Shown here in pieces: positions 9,091 through 19,740 of a stretch of 64,000 bases of DNA. A model generated the notes under the pieces. That model saw only the letters and a program-made list of their open reading frames with translations, searched no databases and was not told the origin of the DNA. Origin of the DNA: Pseudodesulfovibrio sp. (GTDB taxonomy: Bacteria > Desulfobacterota > Desulfovibrionia > Desulfovibrionales > Desulfovibrionaceae); assembly GCA_016744135.1 (NCBI GenBank), contig JADGEX010000001.1:310001-374000 (forward strand), in the 5' to 3' direction. A program made the translations under genes and the position numbers. Numbering within the stretch: position 1 is the stretch's first letter; every line of letters begins with the position of its first letter.

Positions 9091-9146
9091 ATTGTTTCGT
9101 CGAGGAAGTGTTTTCGCTTGATTCTCGACTAATTTAGGAAGCAAAT

Positions 9147-10046
9147 ATGACCAGTTATGCTTTTTTCGGTGCTTTGGAACAGGGATTCGCCTATGGCCTT
9201 ATGGTCATTGGTGTCTATCTGACATTCCGAGTACTGGACTTTCCGGATCTCACGGTTGACGGTAGTCTTCCTCTTGGAGCCGCAGTTTCAGCCGTGGCTG
9301 TCACCTCAGGGTATTCCCCGTTTTTTGCTATTATGATGGCAGCCGGAGCGGGATTTCTTGCAGGAATGGTGACCGGTATACTCAATACAAAATTCAAAAT
9401 TCTGCATCTGCTCGCCTCCATTCTAACCATGATCGCTCTTTATTCTGTTAATTTACGAATTATGGGTCGACCCAATATGGCCCTACTTGGACAAGACACA
9501 GTGGTCGATTGGTTCATGGAGTTAACCGGATTACTTCCTTATTATTCTACCCCATTACTATTCTTCATCATTTGTTTGGTCGTCGTAATCATACTCATTT
9601 GGTTTTTGCATACAGAACAAGGCCTCACTTTTCTGGCTACTGGCAACAATATGCAGATGATTACGAGCCAGGGTGTCAACACTGATACCGTAATTATCTT
9701 CGGTGTAGGCCTGTCCAACGCACTGGTCGCCACGTCCGGCGCATTAGTCGCTCAAAACCAGGGGGCAGCTGACGTTAATATGGGGGTGGGGACCATCGTT
9801 GCCGGTTTGGCTTCGGTCATACTTGGTGAAACCATTTTCGGCGACAAGACCATTGGACGTGCTATCATTGCCGCCCTGCTCGGGTCCGCTTTGTATCGTA
9901 TAGCGATTGGTTTAGCCCTTGGTCTCAAACTTGGTTCTTTTTCCATTACTCCGAGCGATTTGAATTTAATCACAGCCCTTCTTGTTGTCGTGGCATTGAT
10001 CGCACCCAGAATGAAACGTAAAATTCTCGCCGGGAGGTCCAAATGA
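9147..10046 (+). CDS. ABC transporter permease (BPD_transp_2 family)
   Basis: Integral membrane permease with about eight hydrophobic segments. The N-terminus GLMVIGVYLTFRVLDFPDLTVDG is typical of the COG4120 permeases that partner PF04392 binding proteins. It contains the loop NTKFKILHLLASILTMIALYSVNLRIMG and GLSNALVATSGALVAQNQGAADV. Its TGA overlaps the ATG of the ATPase gene (ATGA), implying coupled translation. Confidence 0.9.
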   Translation: MTSYAFFGALEQGFAYGLMVIGVYLTFRVLDFPDLTVDGSLPLGAAVSAVAVTSGYSPFFAIMMAAGAGFLAGMVTGILNTKFKILHLLASILTMIALYSVNLRIMGRPNMALLGQDTVVDWFMELTGLLPYYSTPLLFFIICLVVVIILIWFLHTEQGLTFLATGNNMQMITSQGVNTDTVIIFGVGLSNALVATSGALVAQNQGAADVNMGVGTIVAGLASVILGETIFGDKTIGRAIIAALLGSALYRIAIGLALGLKLGSFSITPSDLNLITALLVVVALIAPRMKRKILAGRSK

Positions 10047-10837
10047 TATCCATATCCGGCGTGAGCAAAGCCTTTAATAAAGGCGACGTTAATGAAGTGA
10101 CAGCACTCAACGGTGTGAACCTTGAAGTGAAAGATGGTGACTTTATTACCATTATCGGTTCCAACGGTGCAGGAAAATCCACCTTCCTCAACGCTTTGGC
10201 TGGTTCATTTTTCATTGATTCCGGCAAGCTAATTCTCGATGACACAGATATTACTAAATGGCCTGAATACAAACGGGCTGGGCTTATAGGCAGAGTCTTT
10301 CAGGATCCACTGCTTGGCACCTGTGCAGAGGCGACGATTGAACAAAATCTCGCCATGGCCAACAAACGAGGATTATCTCGTGGATTGTCCAGAGGTGTCA
10401 AAAACAAGGATCGTGAATTCTTTAAGGAAAAGCTGGCTGTGCTTAGCTTGGGGCTTGAAGATCGTCTCAAAACGCACACAGGTTTACTGTCCGGTGGTCA
10501 AAGACAAGCCTTAACCATGCTTATGGCGACATTGGTCCGCCCTCGCCTGTTATTGTTGGATGAACATACAGCCGCCCTTGACCCCAAAACCGGCAGTATG
10601 GTTCTCGGTCTTACCGAAGAAATCGTTAGTTCACAAGGACTGACAACATTGATGGTGACACACAACATGAATCAGGCCATTGCCATGGGCAATCGGCTTA
10701 TCATGTTTCATCGAGGTAAAATCATTTTGGATATCAGTGGGGAAGAAAAAACAAATCTCAAGGTCGAAGATCTGCTTCAGCGTTTCTCGAAGTTACGCGG
10801 AGAAGAAGGCGTCTCCGACCGGATGCTGCTGAGCTAG
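10043..10837 (+). CDS. ABC transporter ATP-binding protein
   Basis: ATPase of the importer, COG1101-like. Walker A is GSNGAGKST, the Q-loop is in VFQDP, the signature is LSGGQRQ, Walker B and D-loop are [13 protein letters not shown], and the H-loop is VTHN. The histidine-containing DEHTAALDP is usual for this subgroup. It overlaps the permease by four bases. Confidence 0.92.
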   Translation: MISISGVSKAFNKGDVNEVTALNGVNLEVKDGDFITIIGSNGAGKSTFLNALAGSFFIDSGKLILDDTDITKWPEYKRAGLIGRVFQDPLLGTCAEATIEQNLAMANKRGLSRGLSRGVKNKDREFFKEKLAVLSLGLEDRLKTHTGLLSGGQRQALTMLMATLVRPRLLLLDEHTAALDPKTGSMVLGLTEEIVSSQGLTTLMVTHNMNQAIAMGNRLIMFHRGKIILDISGEEKTNLKVEDLLQRFSKLRGEEGVSDRMLLS

Positions 10838-10925
10838 GGGTGTTCAGTACTGTCCTTTGGCAAGAACTGGCATTATTATGCCAACCCGTATAAAAAAAAT
10901 AACAACTGACAAGACGGAGGCTATT

Positions 10926-11348
10926 ATGGCTATCGAACAAACCTTTTCCATCATCAAGCCCGATGCAGTGGGTCGCGGTCTCATCGCTGAAATTCTGAAA
11001 ATGATCACCGATTCCGGTCTGAAGATCAAAGGCATGAAAATGATGCACATGGATCGTGCCAAGGCTGAGGGCTTTTACGCCGTTCACAAGGAACGTCCTT
11101 TCTTCGGTGAACTGGTGGATTACATGATTTCCGGTCCCGTGGTTGTTACCTGTTTGGAAGGCGAAAATGCTATTGAAACATACCGTAACCTGATGGGCGC
11201 CACCAATCCGGCTGACGCTGCAGAAGGCACCATTCGTGCTGCTTACGGCGAAAACATCCAGAACAACTCCTGCCACGGTTCCGACGGTCCTGACACCGCC
11301 AAGACCGAGGTGGCATACTTCTTTAACAACGACGAGCTGGTGGGATAA
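10926..11348 (+). CDS. ndk: Nucleoside diphosphate kinase
   Basis: Transfers phosphate from ATP to nucleoside diphosphates through a phospho-histidine. The catalytic His is in the NSCHGSDGP motif, and the N-terminus [18 protein letters not shown] is canonical. At 140 residues it is full length. CGGAGG at 10915-10920 selects the ATG at 10926 over a longer upstream reading. Its TAA overlaps the proC ATG by one base. Confidence 0.97.
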   Translation: MAIEQTFSIIKPDAVGRGLIAEILKMITDSGLKIKGMKMMHMDRAKAEGFYAVHKERPFFGELVDYMISGPVVVTCLEGENAIETYRNLMGATNPADAAEGTIRAAYGENIQNNSCHGSDGPDTAKTEVAYFFNNDELVG

Positions 11349-12151
11349 TGACTCATACTATCGGGTTCATAGGCGTTGGCAATATGGGGACAGCCATTCT
11401 CAAAGGGCTGACCTCGCGTGATGACATCAAACTGCATGGATTCGACCTGCACACGGATAATCTCGTCCGGGCTGGTAAAGAATATGGTCTTGTGGCGCAA
11501 AAAAGCGCTCTGGACCTCGCCAAGGCATGCGACTACATCATTGTGGCCGTCAAGCCGCAACACGCTGAACCCGTGATCAAGGAAATTGCGGCATCATTGG
11601 ATAGGTCCAAATGCCTTATTTCCATCTGTGCTGGGCTTTCTCTTGGAAAGTTCGAAGAATGGACTGAAAACCGATGTGCCGTGGTGCGGGTCATGCCCAA
11701 CACCCCAGCACTGGTCAATGAAGGCGTGTCCGCCATTTGTTTGGACAATGCCAATCTGTCTGATGAGATGAGGGAATTCGTCCCGGCCATGTTCAAAGGA
11801 ATCGGTCAGGCTCACATTTTACCGGAAAAACAATTTGATGCCTTTACCGGCGTCATTGGCTCCGGTCCGGCCTATGTCTTCTATTTTATGGAAGCAATGA
11901 TTGAATCTGGTGTTGCTCTCGGCCTGACAAGGCCACAAGCTACACAGATGGTCGAAGGACTTTTCCTTGGTTCATCAAAACTGGCAGCAGAAAGTGATCT
12001 TTCCGTTACCCAGTTGCGTGAGATGGTTACATCACCTGCCGGCACAACGATTCGTGCGCTTATGCACTTTGATCGTCAGGCCGTTAAGGGAGACATCATT
12101 GACGGTGTTTTCGAGTCATACTTTCGAAGTATCGAACTCGGCAAAAAATAA
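11348..12151 (+). CDS. proC: Pyrroline-5-carboxylate reductase
   Basis: NAD(P)H-dependent last step of proline synthesis. The nucleotide-binding motif is GFIGVGNMGTAILKGL at the N-terminus. Further conserved segments are VAVKPQ, VRVMPNTPALVNEGVSAI, GSGPAYVFYFMEA and the C-terminal TSPAGTTIRAL. It is 267 residues long. Its start overlaps the ndk stop (TAATG), so the two are translationally coupled. Confidence 0.96.
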   Translation: MTHTIGFIGVGNMGTAILKGLTSRDDIKLHGFDLHTDNLVRAGKEYGLVAQKSALDLAKACDYIIVAVKPQHAEPVIKEIAASLDRSKCLISICAGLSLGKFEEWTENRCAVVRVMPNTPALVNEGVSAICLDNANLSDEMREFVPAMFKGIGQAHILPEKQFDAFTGVIGSGPAYVFYFMEAMIESGVALGLTRPQATQMVEGLFLGSSKLAAESDLSVTQLREMVTSPAGTTIRALMHFDRQAVKGDIIDGVFESYFRSIELGKK

Positions 12152-12184
12152 AAAAAGGGGCTTCATATGAAGCCCCTTTTTTTA
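12151..12184. terminator. Bidirectional terminator between proC and cbiB
   Basis: Perfect palindrome AAAAGGGGCTTCAT / ATGAAGCCCCTTTT with A-rich and T-rich flanks. It can end transcripts arriving from both converging genes. Confidence 0.9.
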
Positions 12185-12199
12185 TTTAAATTCATAGAG

Positions 12200-13150
12200 T
12201 TAAAACGCTAGCGATAACATTCCAAGGACTGGAATGAATACCCAAGCCGCTATGGTTCCGGTCTTGTCGCACAGCCCGATTAAAGCACGAATCATGGTTT
12301 TGTCCCACGGCTTATCGATAGGACCAAGTACAGGTTTGTCTTTGACTGTACCGAAATACACGGTTGGTCCACCCATTTGACCACCAATAAGCCAGGCAGC
12401 GGTAGCCATGGGCCATCCAGCATTAGGGCTTTCCATTTTTCTGGCATCTTTTTTGAAATGCTTTTTTGTCTCTTTTATATTCAAGCCGCGCAATTTACCC
12501 GCAATGATCATTAAATACGCTGTAATTCGTGCAGGCAACCACGCCAAAAGATCGTCTGTTTTGGCAGCGCCACGTCCAAGATCATTAAATCTCTCCGTGC
12601 GATATCCCCACATGGAATCCATGGTACTGACTGTCTTGTAAGCCCACAGTCCGCCGGGCCCAAACAGGCAGAGATAAAACAATGGAGCGACAAAACCATC
12701 GTTGAGATTCTCGCTGACTGTTTCTGCGAGAGTGCGACGAATACCATTGGCGTCAAGTTCGCTTGTATCTCGACTTACCAACATGGCTATGGCTTTACGT
12801 GCTCCGACAATGTCACCGGATTCTAATACATGAAGAACTTTGCTGGATTCTTTGATCAAACAACCGAGAGCCAGTCCTGCGTATGAAAGGTACAAGCTTA
12901 TAAGAACGCCGAGATATGGTATCGCCGTGACTAATGCGACGATCCCCCAAGAGACTGAGGCGAAGAGAAGGACTGCGATCCAACCGGCTATACCAAGGTT
13001 GATTTTGACCTTACGGGCTGCATTTTCATAGAGATCAAGCCATTTCCCGATAAAACGTACGGGGTGTGGCAGTTTTTTGGGATCACCAAGTATGCTGTCT
13101 AGCATGACAGCCAAAGTGGGGATAATAAAAGCGGATGGGAATGTAGTCAT
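12200..13150 (-). CDS. cbiB: Adenosylcobinamide-phosphate synthase
   Basis: Membrane enzyme of cobalamin synthesis that attaches the aminopropanol arm to adenosylcobyric acid. It has the family hallmark LDSILGDPKKLPHPVRFIGK near the N-terminus, several hydrophobic helices, and a long central region with ETVSENLNDGFVAPLFY and DSMWGYRTERF. I chose the ATG at 13150. The frame is open to a GTG at 13177, but that codon lies in the loop of the rpoD terminator. No good ribosome-binding site precedes 13150, so the start is uncertain. No other cobalamin gene or B12 riboswitch is seen nearby. Confidence 0.88.
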   Translation of the reverse strand: MTTFPSAFIIPTLAVMLDSILGDPKKLPHPVRFIGKWLDLYENAARKVKINLGIAGWIAVLLFASVSWGIVALVTAIPYLGVLISLYLSYAGLALGCLIKESSKVLHVLESGDIVGARKAIAMLVSRDTSELDANGIRRTLAETVSENLNDGFVAPLFYLCLFGPGGLWAYKTVSTMDSMWGYRTERFNDLGRGAAKTDDLLAWLPARITAYLMIIAGKLRGLNIKETKKHFKKDARKMESPNAGWPMATAAWLIGGQMGGPTVYFGTVKDKPVLGPIDKPWDKTMIRALIGLCDKTGTIAAWVFIPVLGMLSLAF

Positions 13151-13154
13151 GATA

Positions 13155-13190
13155 ATAAAAAAGACCGGGAAGAGCACTCACTCTCCCCGG
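13155..13190 (-). terminator. Terminator of the rpsU-rpoD operon
   Basis: On the minus strand, CCGGGGAGAG pairs with CTCTTCCCGG (one G-U pair, 6-base loop) and is followed by TCTTTTTATT. It ends just before the preferred cbiB start. Confidence 0.85.
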
Positions 13191-13201
13191 CCTGTAGTAG
13201 T

Positions 13202-14944
13202 TTAGTTTTCGAAGTAGGATCGTAGCAAAGCGCTTCGCACAGGATGGCGTAATTTGCGTAAAGCCTTGGCTTCGATCTGACGGATACGTTCACGGGTAAC
13301 GTTGAAGAGCTTACCAACTTCCTCAAGGGTGTGGTCAGACTTTTCGCCAATACCGAAACGTTTTCTGAGCACCTGCTCCTCTCTCGGAGTCAGGTCGGAT
13401 AAAACAGAGGCGATTTGCTCACCAAGCTTGGTGGAAACCACTTCTTCGGCAGGCGCAGTGGCCTTCTTGTCTTCAATGAAATCGCCCAGACTCGAATCTT
13501 CCTCGTCTCCAATTGGAGTCTCAAGGGAAATGGGTTCCTTGGCAATCTTGAGAACTTTCTTAACCTTTTCAAGCGGATAATCCATACGCTCGGCGATTTC
13601 TTCAGGGGAAGGATCGCGACCCAATTCCTGTACAAGGTAACGGGAGGTACGGATAAGCTTGTTGATGGTTTCAATCATATGCACCGGAATACGGATGGTT
13701 CTGGCCTGATCCGCGATAGCGCGGGTAATGGCCTGACGAATCCACCATGTTGCATATGTGGAGAATTTGTAACCACGCTGGTATTCGAACTTGTCCACAG
13801 CCTTCATCAAACCAATGTTGCCTTCCTGAATGAGATCCAGGAACTGCAAACCACGGTTAGTGTATTTTTTGGCAATGGATACGACCAGACGCAGGTTGGC
13901 ACGAATAAGTTCCTGCTTGGCCTGCAAGGCTGTACGGTTGCCGCTCTTGATACGCCACAGGACTTCTTCCAGGTCATGTACAGAATGACAGCACTTATCC
14001 TGAAGACGCTTCATGATCTCCAGTTTACCTGCCAACATTTCCTTAAAGGAAAAGAATTCTTCAACAGTCATGCCCAATCGGTCTGCAGCGACCACGGGAT
14101 TGACTTCGCGATCATCTACTTGCTTGAACAATTCTTCGATTTCGCTCTTGGTCATACCAACAGAAAGAATATAGGCGGAAAAGTCACGCTGACAGTTGTG
14201 CATCTGGCGAACATAATCGTTGACCGTTTCAATAATGCGATCAATGAGCGTCTTTTCCAGCTTGATATCGCGCAGTCGGGTGACGACCTCTTCCTTATAT
14301 TTAAGAATATCTTTTTGAACGCCGTAAACACGCTTGTCCAAGCAGGCGCAATAGTCGAGCTTTTCGTAAATCTTGTGTTTCTTGTTGTAGAGCTCTTTGA
14401 CCTCAGCGAGCAGGAAGATAACTCTTTGACGCTGGTTCATTTCATCTTCGGAAGGATCATCTTCCTCGATGGTTTTGACCACGTCTTTCAGCTTGATACG
14501 TCCATCTTCAAGGTCTTCACCCACTGCGATGAGTTCTTCAACGGCAACAGGAACCTCAATCAGAGAGTACAGGACGTCCAGTTCGCCGTTTTCAATCTTC
14601 TTGGCGATAACAACTTCGCCTTCACGATCCAAAAGGCCTACAGCGCCCATTTCGCGCAAATACATGCGCACAGGGTCTGTGCTTCGAGAGGCGTATTCCG
14701 CAGAATCTTCCTCTTTTTCGTTTAAGGCCAGTTCCTTGTCAGGATTCATTTTTTTGTGAGTCTCTTCCGAGTCCACAATAGCAATGTCCATCTGTTCAAA
14801 GATGGCATGAATTTCTTCCAGCTGTTCCGGGGAGTTGTAGTCAGAAGGCAACGCCTTGCTTAACTCCTCGTATGTCAGGAATCCTTTTTTCTTACCTGCT
14901 GCGATCAAAGATTTGATCTGTTGGATTTCCTTAATGTTGCTCAT
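13202..14944 (-). CDS. rpoD: RNA polymerase primary sigma factor (sigma-70)
   Basis: Housekeeping sigma factor of 580 residues. Region 1.1 lies at about residues 1-80 ([19 protein letters not shown]) and region 1.2 includes [22 protein letters not shown] non-conserved region follows, then region 2 with [20 protein letters not shown] and the -10 recognition helix [10 protein letters not shown], region 3, and region 4 with [15 protein letters not shown] and [14 protein letters not shown]. Two ATGs are adjacent; the second (14944) is properly spaced from AGGAGG at 14949-14954. The start overlaps the end of dnaG. Confidence 0.97.
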   Translation of the reverse strand: MSNIKEIQQIKSLIAAGKKKGFLTYEELSKALPSDYNSPEQLEEIHAIFEQMDIAIVDSEETHKKMNPDKELALNEKEEDSAEYASRSTDPVRMYLREMGAVGLLDREGEVVIAKKIENGELDVLYSLIEVPVAVEELIAVGEDLEDGRIKLKDVVKTIEEDDPSEDEMNQRQRVIFLLAEVKELYNKKHKIYEKLDYCACLDKRVYGVQKDILKYKEEVVTRLRDIKLEKTLIDRIIETVNDYVRQMHNCQRDFSAYILSVGMTKSEIEELFKQVDDREVNPVVAADRLGMTVEEFFSFKEMLAGKLEIMKRLQDKCCHSVHDLEEVLWRIKSGNRTALQAKQELIRANLRLVVSIAKKYTNRGLQFLDLIQEGNIGLMKAVDKFEYQRGYKFSTYATWWIRQAITRAIADQARTIRIPVHMIETINKLIRTSRYLVQELGRDPSPEEIAERMDYPLEKVKKVLKIAKEPISLETPIGDEEDSSLGDFIEDKKATAPAEEVVSTKLGEQIASVLSDLTPREEQVLRKRFGIGEKSDHTLEEVGKLFNVTRERIRQIEAKALRKLRHPVRSALLRSYFEN

Positions 14945-16685
14945 CATCCCTCCTGCGAGATTCTTTCAAGGCCAAGAGTTCCATTGCCCGATGGGTGTCG
15001 CCGTTCTGCTGCGCCTGGCGTATGGCCTCTGTGAGCTGCCGTTTGTTCATTTTGTCTTGCCCAAACGTAATTTTATTACAAATATGATTCCATTCGTCCA
15101 GTAAATCCCGGCCGGAAAGAATGTTGCTCCGCATTTCTTCGCGACACCTGTAGTAGAAGCCTTTTTCTTGTTCGTTCAGCAGGCTCGTTATATGGCCTGG
15201 CTGCGTATTTACAAGCTTCTCCCAAAGTGCTTTCGCCCAATCGGTGCGAAGAATACGGTCAAATCCTCTTTCTGCCAGATGGGACACGTAGTCCGGATAC
15301 TGGATTGGAAACCGCAAAAAATACCGATCATCCGTATCATCTTTGCCGACTGCTATGCCTGCCTGCTGTCGCTGTTTGACTGGTTGACGTCGTTGAGGCT
15401 GCTGTTGCGTGTTGCGCGACGGTGACATTGCACCGGCATCGCGTCTGAAGTCAGCTTCCGACAAACCAAGCCCGCCAGCTAAACGGGGCAGGTAATATGC
15501 CTTCAATGATGCGTCGGACAAATCCGACAAAAAACTTTTGGCCCACGCTATGATTTCCCTTGGGGCGAACTTATCCCTCAGGGTTGTCATGCAAAAATCA
15601 AGTCCGTCCGGGGCAGCCGACATGCACGCCTCGAAACCTTCGGCTCCCTTCGCCTGAAGCAGGCTGTCCACATCCTCCCCGTCAGGCATGAGAACTACTT
15701 TACAGGCTACGCCTTGTAAGAGAATCATCCTGCTTGACTTAAGTGCGGCCTTACGTCCTGCTCCGTCGCCGTCGAACACAAGGTCAACTCGTGAACAAAA
15801 ACCAGTCAGTCGCTTCACTTGATCCGGTGTCAGGGCAGTGCCCAAAACGCCGCATGAATCGGTGTACCCGAACTGATGAAGCGATATTACATCCATGTAC
15901 CCTTCGGTCAAAATGGCCCGCTTGGAGCGGGTCATGGTGGACCGTGCCAAACTCAACCCGTACAAGTGATCGCCCTTCTTGTAGATAGGCGTATCCGAGC
16001 TATTTAAGTACTTGGGTTCTCCATCTGTAATTATTCTACCGCCAAAGGCAATAACCCGCCCTGATAAATTTTGAATAGGAAAGATCAATCTTCCACGAAA
16101 CCTATCGTAAATATTACCTTTATCGTTTTTTGATAAAAGTCCGGCTTCAACGCCTTCTTCGGAGGTTCTTCCTTTTGTCTTGAGAAAATGGTCCAAACCA
16201 TGCCAATCATCAGGACTGTAACCAAGACCGAATTTTTCGATCATTTCCTGAGTCATGCCCCGATTCGTCAGGTATTTCATGGCGTGATTTCCGGCCGCCA
16301 TGCGTAGGTTCCTTTGAAACCACTCACTGGACTCGAGATGCATATCAATGAGCTTCTGTTTACGTGCTTTACGTTCCGCAGCATGCGGATCGCGAGGCAC
16401 ATTGGAAAGTTCAATCCCGGCTTCAGCGGCCAATTGTTCCAAAGATTCACGGAATTCAAGGCCATTGATACGCCCATAAAAATCAATAACGTCGCCCGAG
16501 GCCTGACATCCAAAACAATAGAAGAATCCTTCTTCGTCATTGACTGACATGGAAGGTTTAGTCTCCTGATGAAAAGGACAAGCCCCCATCCACCGGCCAG
16601 ATACCGGTTTCAGGTCTACGTAACGGCGCACTATGTCCGAAATGTTGATACGGGCTTTAACAGCCTCAACACCGCTTCTGTCCAC
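14931..16685 (-). CDS. dnaG: DNA primase
   Basis: Synthesises RNA primers at the replication fork. The N-terminal CHC2 zinc finger runs from [11 protein letters not shown] to [11 protein letters not shown]. The catalytic TOPRIM core carries [13 protein letters not shown] and [19 protein letters not shown]. The C-terminal helicase-interaction region is less conserved. The start is GTG at 16685, supported by GGAGG a few bases upstream. Length 584 is normal. It lies between mutS2 and rpoD in a macromolecular-synthesis operon and overlaps rpoD by 14 bases. Confidence 0.96.
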   Translation of the reverse strand: MDRSGVEAVKARINISDIVRRYVDLKPVSGRWMGACPFHQETKPSMSVNDEEGFFYCFGCQASGDVIDFYGRINGLEFRESLEQLAAEAGIELSNVPRDPHAAERKARKQKLIDMHLESSEWFQRNLRMAAGNHAMKYLTNRGMTQEMIEKFGLGYSPDDWHGLDHFLKTKGRTSEEGVEAGLLSKNDKGNIYDRFRGRLIFPIQNLSGRVIAFGGRIITDGEPKYLNSSDTPIYKKGDHLYGLSLARSTMTRSKRAILTEGYMDVISLHQFGYTDSCGVLGTALTPDQVKRLTGFCSRVDLVFDGDGAGRKAALKSSRMILLQGVACKVVLMPDGEDVDSLLQAKGAEGFEACMSAAPDGLDFCMTTLRDKFAPREIIAWAKSFLSDLSDASLKAYYLPRLAGGLGLSEADFRRDAGAMSPSRNTQQQPQRRQPVKQRQQAGIAVGKDDTDDRYFLRFPIQYPDYVSHLAERGFDRILRTDWAKALWEKLVNTQPGHITSLLNEQEKGFYYRCREEMRSNILSGRDLLDEWNHICNKITFGQDKMNKRQLTEAIRQAQQNGDTHRAMELLALKESRRRDDEQH

Positions 16686-16708
16686 CAGATGCCTCCAAAC
16701 TCGAGCTA

Positions 16709-19006
16709 TTACTTGAGTTTCACTTCGGTCATACCGTCCCCGCCCCGATCTTCGGGTGCAAGGGAAAATTTTTCTACCGCAGGATAATATTTTAAAAATT
16801 CGTGGACTTCGCGTCGCAACGCTCCAGTTCCACGACCATGAACAATTTCAAGTTTTCCAGCGCCTTTGAGCAAAGCCCTGTCAATAGCTCGCTCCAATTC
16901 ACTGATAGCTACATCTGATCGATTACCTCTGAGATCCACTTCAACAACGAGATCATCCGGAGTCGAGGCTGTCGCTTTTAACCCTTTGGATGTGGTCTTC
17001 TGTGTCTTGCCCGCCGGCCCAAGGTGTTCTGCCTTGACCCACATGGCGACACCATTGATATCGACTTTGGCTTGTTTTTTCTTTGCGTTAATCTCAAGCA
17101 CGGTGCCAGTCTTGTTCCAAGCCAGATACGATACTTTTTTGCCCGGGACAATGTCTGCAAAGGAAAAGGCAGGAGCTTTTTTACGTTCAGTCCCTATTTC
17201 TTCAATTTGCATACGAACTTGTGCGAGTTTTTTTCGTGTCTCTTTTCGGCCTATTTTATTGGCTTGCCATTGCTTAACCACATCCTGGGCACTATTTTGG
17301 ATGTCGGCAAGCAATTTGGTGCGCTTCTTTTCGAAATTTGCTTCCAGTTTGACCCGTTTTTGTTCAATTTTGCCCCGTTCTTTCTCGATGGCATCCAGTT
17401 CATCTTCTTTTTTGACCGCCATTGCATTAAGACGATCCAGCACTGATGTGGTATCAGAGCCGTCCAAAAGGAGATACTTTTCTGCACGAGATAAAATTTC
17501 GAGAGGCAATCCGTGTTCTTTGGCCACATCCAGAGCAATGGATGCACCAACCTGATCATAGGCCAATTTGAATAATGGCCTTTTGGTACCGGGATCAAAC
17601 AGCACGCTTGCGGCGCGAACGGATTCTTTAGACATGGCATAGGCTTTCAAGGCCGGAAAATGAGTGGCCGTAAAGGTCGTTGTTTCTCGTTCGACCAAAG
17701 AATCAATGACAGCCTGAGCCAAAGCTGCCCCCTGTGTAGGGTCGGTGCCAGCGCCAAATTCATCAAGGATGAAAAGAGATTGGCTTCCTACCTGATCCCA
17801 TACTCGTTTCAAATATTGAATCTGTGCGGTAAAAGTGGACACGTTTTCTTCAAGGCTCTGTTCATCGCCCATGATGACAAAAATTTCAGACCAAAATGGC
17901 AGTCGGCTGCCTTCTGCTGCAGGAACCGGCAATCCGGCAAAGGTCATTAATCCTATAAGACCGACTGTCTTTAAACAAACAGTTTTACCACCAGCATTAC
18001 CACCACTGACGATCATCGCCTTTTGCCCTTCCAGCAATTCGATGCTGAGAGGCTGTACGGAGTCGTCTGTCAGGGCTAAAAGAGGGTGCCGAGCCTTGAT
18101 CAGTTTGGGCGTCCCGTTTTCAACGACTTGAATTGTGCGTCCATTATATGACTGAGCAAGTTCAACCTTGGCCATGAGGACATCAAGAGACACAAGTCCT
18201 TGATAAGCCCCATAAACCTCTTGAAATTCGCTGCGAATAAGCCCGGTCAGGTACAGGAGGACTTTATATTCCTCTTCCCGTTCTTCCCGCTTCAATTCCT
18301 GGAGTCTGTTATTGGTCTCAACAAGAAACATTGGTTCAAAATAGCAAGTTTCACCAGTCTGCGAATAATCGTGAATGATGCCCTTGGTTTTGTTCTTGTA
18401 GTTCGCTTTGATGGGCAGGACATATCGATCTGAGGAGACCGTCATGAATTCGTCCTGCATAGCCGAACTCATATTTTGCTGAATAATGAAATCTTTGACC
18501 CGCTTAGTACATCGCTGATGGATAGAACGAATTTCCTGACGGACTGCTAACAAATCAGGTGAACTTTCGTCCTTGATCTGCCCTTCCACATCAAGACATC
18601 TGCCTATACCGGAAACGGTTTTCTGAGGCCACGCATATGCGAATAAAGTTTCGGTGAGAGTATCCCACTCCCTTTCCTCAAATCGTTCAAGAGATTCTCG
18701 AGCGGTTTTGGCCATTTCCAATATTACTTTAAGAGCAAAAAGCGCGTCTTGGTCGAGAACGGCTTTGTCACTTTCAAGGTGCGGAAATATGGCATCCATT
18801 TCAGGAAAAGGACGAAGTTTAAAACCGGATTCTCCAACCCAGGCCGCAGCCTGTTCAAAAAGGACTCCGGCAGTGCAAACCTCTTTAAAGGTAGTAAGTG
18901 GCCGGATTTCCAAACACGACGAAGCGCCGGGTTCGGAAACAGCGAAACCGGACAGCGCCCCGAGAATCTTGGGGAACTCCAATACGTGGAATGTTCTGGA
19001 TTCCAT
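16709..19006 (-). CDS. mutS2: Endonuclease MutS2
   Basis: MutS-family ATPase with a C-terminal Smr nuclease domain. In other bacteria MutS2 suppresses recombination or splits collided ribosomes. Walker A is GGNAGGKT, Walker B FILDEFGAGTDPTQGAAL, the switch TATHFPALKAYA. A coiled coil occupies about residues 510-620. The Smr domain at the end has VDLRG and GKLEIVHGRGTGALR. Length 765 is typical. The ATG at 19006 has only a weak ribosome-binding site, so expression may rely on readthrough from yqeY. Confidence 0.94.
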   Translation of the reverse strand: MESRTFHVLEFPKILGALSGFAVSEPGASSCLEIRPLTTFKEVCTAGVLFEQAAAWVGESGFKLRPFPEMDAIFPHLESDKAVLDQDALFALKVILEMAKTARESLERFEEREWDTLTETLFAYAWPQKTVSGIGRCLDVEGQIKDESSPDLLAVRQEIRSIHQRCTKRVKDFIIQQNMSSAMQDEFMTVSSDRYVLPIKANYKNKTKGIIHDYSQTGETCYFEPMFLVETNNRLQELKREEREEEYKVLLYLTGLIRSEFQEVYGAYQGLVSLDVLMAKVELAQSYNGRTIQVVENGTPKLIKARHPLLALTDDSVQPLSIELLEGQKAMIVSGGNAGGKTVCLKTVGLIGLMTFAGLPVPAAEGSRLPFWSEIFVIMGDEQSLEENVSTFTAQIQYLKRVWDQVGSQSLFILDEFGAGTDPTQGAALAQAVIDSLVERETTTFTATHFPALKAYAMSKESVRAASVLFDPGTKRPLFKLAYDQVGASIALDVAKEHGLPLEILSRAEKYLLLDGSDTTSVLDRLNAMAVKKEDELDAIEKERGKIEQKRVKLEANFEKKRTKLLADIQNSAQDVVKQWQANKIGRKETRKKLAQVRMQIEEIGTERKKAPAFSFADIVPGKKVSYLAWNKTGTVLEINAKKKQAKVDINGVAMWVKAEHLGPAGKTQKTTSKGLKATASTPDDLVVEVDLRGNRSDVAISELERAIDRALLKGAGKLEIVHGRGTGALRREVHEFLKYYPAVEKFSLAPEDRGGDGMTEVKLK

Positions 19007-19029
19007 CTGTGAGCCGTTTGGTTGGGAAG

Positions 19030-19476
19030 TTAGGAAAGCTTGGATTTGACCAGTCCGCTAGCTTTTTTGCCGTCAACCTGCCCCTTGTGCGCGCCGAGAA
19101 CAGCTTGCATCACCTTGCCCATATCGGCCATGGAAGAGGCTCCGAGATCGGCAATGGCCTTCTCAATAGCTACTTCCAACTCTTCATCGGACAATGATTG
19201 GGGGAGATACGAATCCAGGGCGACAAGTTCTTCGGCCTCAATCTTAGCCAAATCATCTCTGCCAGCCTTAGTGTATTGCTCAAAGGAATCCTTGCGTTGC
19301 TTGACCTGCTTAGCAATGAGATCAAGAACGACATCGTCGGGAAGACCATCGGACCTTTCTTCGACCATGCGGTTTTTAATGGCCGTCTTGAGGTGTCTCA
19401 AGACGGCCACTTTTACCGTCGATTTAGCCTTGTAGGCCTCGATGTAGTCTTTGTCTATTTGTTGTGACAGACTCAT
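19030..19476 (-). CDS. yqeY: GatB/YqeY domain-containing protein
   Basis: Small helical protein of 148 residues, homologous to the tail domain of amidotransferase subunit GatB. The family signature is visible: VLRHLKTAIKN, RKDSFEQYTKAGRDDLAKIEAEEL, SYLPQSLSDEEL and MGKVMQAV. Free-standing YqeY is commonly encoded between rpsU and dnaG. Its exact role is unsettled. It starts two bases after rpsU. Confidence 0.92.
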   Translation of the reverse strand: MSLSQQIDKDYIEAYKAKSTVKVAVLRHLKTAIKNRMVEERSDGLPDDVVLDLIAKQVKQRKDSFEQYTKAGRDDLAKIEAEELVALDSYLPQSLSDEELEVAIEKAIADLGASSMADMGKVMQAVLGAHKGQVDGKKASGLVKSKLS

Positions 19477-19478
19477 AA

Positions 19479-19679
19479 CTACATATTACGCATTTTGCGC
19501 ATTTTTTTTGCAAGCCTTTTCTTAGCGGCAGCTTTCTTTTTCTTCTTCTGCACGCTGGGCTTTTCGTAGTGCTGACGTTTTTTCAGCTCGGACAAGATCC
19601 CGGCCTTCTCTACCTGCTTCTTGAAGCGACGCAGAGAGATGTCGAAATTGTCATTATCGTCAAAGTAAACACCCGGCAA
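19479..19679 (-). CDS. rpsU: 30S ribosomal protein S21
   Basis: Small basic ribosomal protein of 66 residues with [16 protein letters not shown] and the lysine-rich tail [19 protein letters not shown]. The start codon is TTG at 19679. It is preceded by GAGGAGGTGAT at nine-base spacing, and the same frame carries a TGA inside that ribosome-binding site, so no upstream start is possible. It is the first gene of the rpsU-yqeY-mutS2-dnaG-rpoD group, the usual head of this operon. Confidence 0.96.
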   Translation of the reverse strand: MPGVYFDDNDNFDISLRRFKKQVEKAGILSELKKRQHYEKPSVQKKKKKAAAKKRLAKKMRKMRNM

Positions 19680-19740
19680 AGTAAATCACCTCCTCGGTGA
19701 ACTGCCCGCGCCTTTGGCGGGCGAGCGAAATAAGAGATAC

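Noticed and set aside
13415-14725. Long plus-strand frame of 436 codons
   Set aside because: Lies fully antisense to rpoD; its translation shows no family features, and the rpoD reading is unambiguous.
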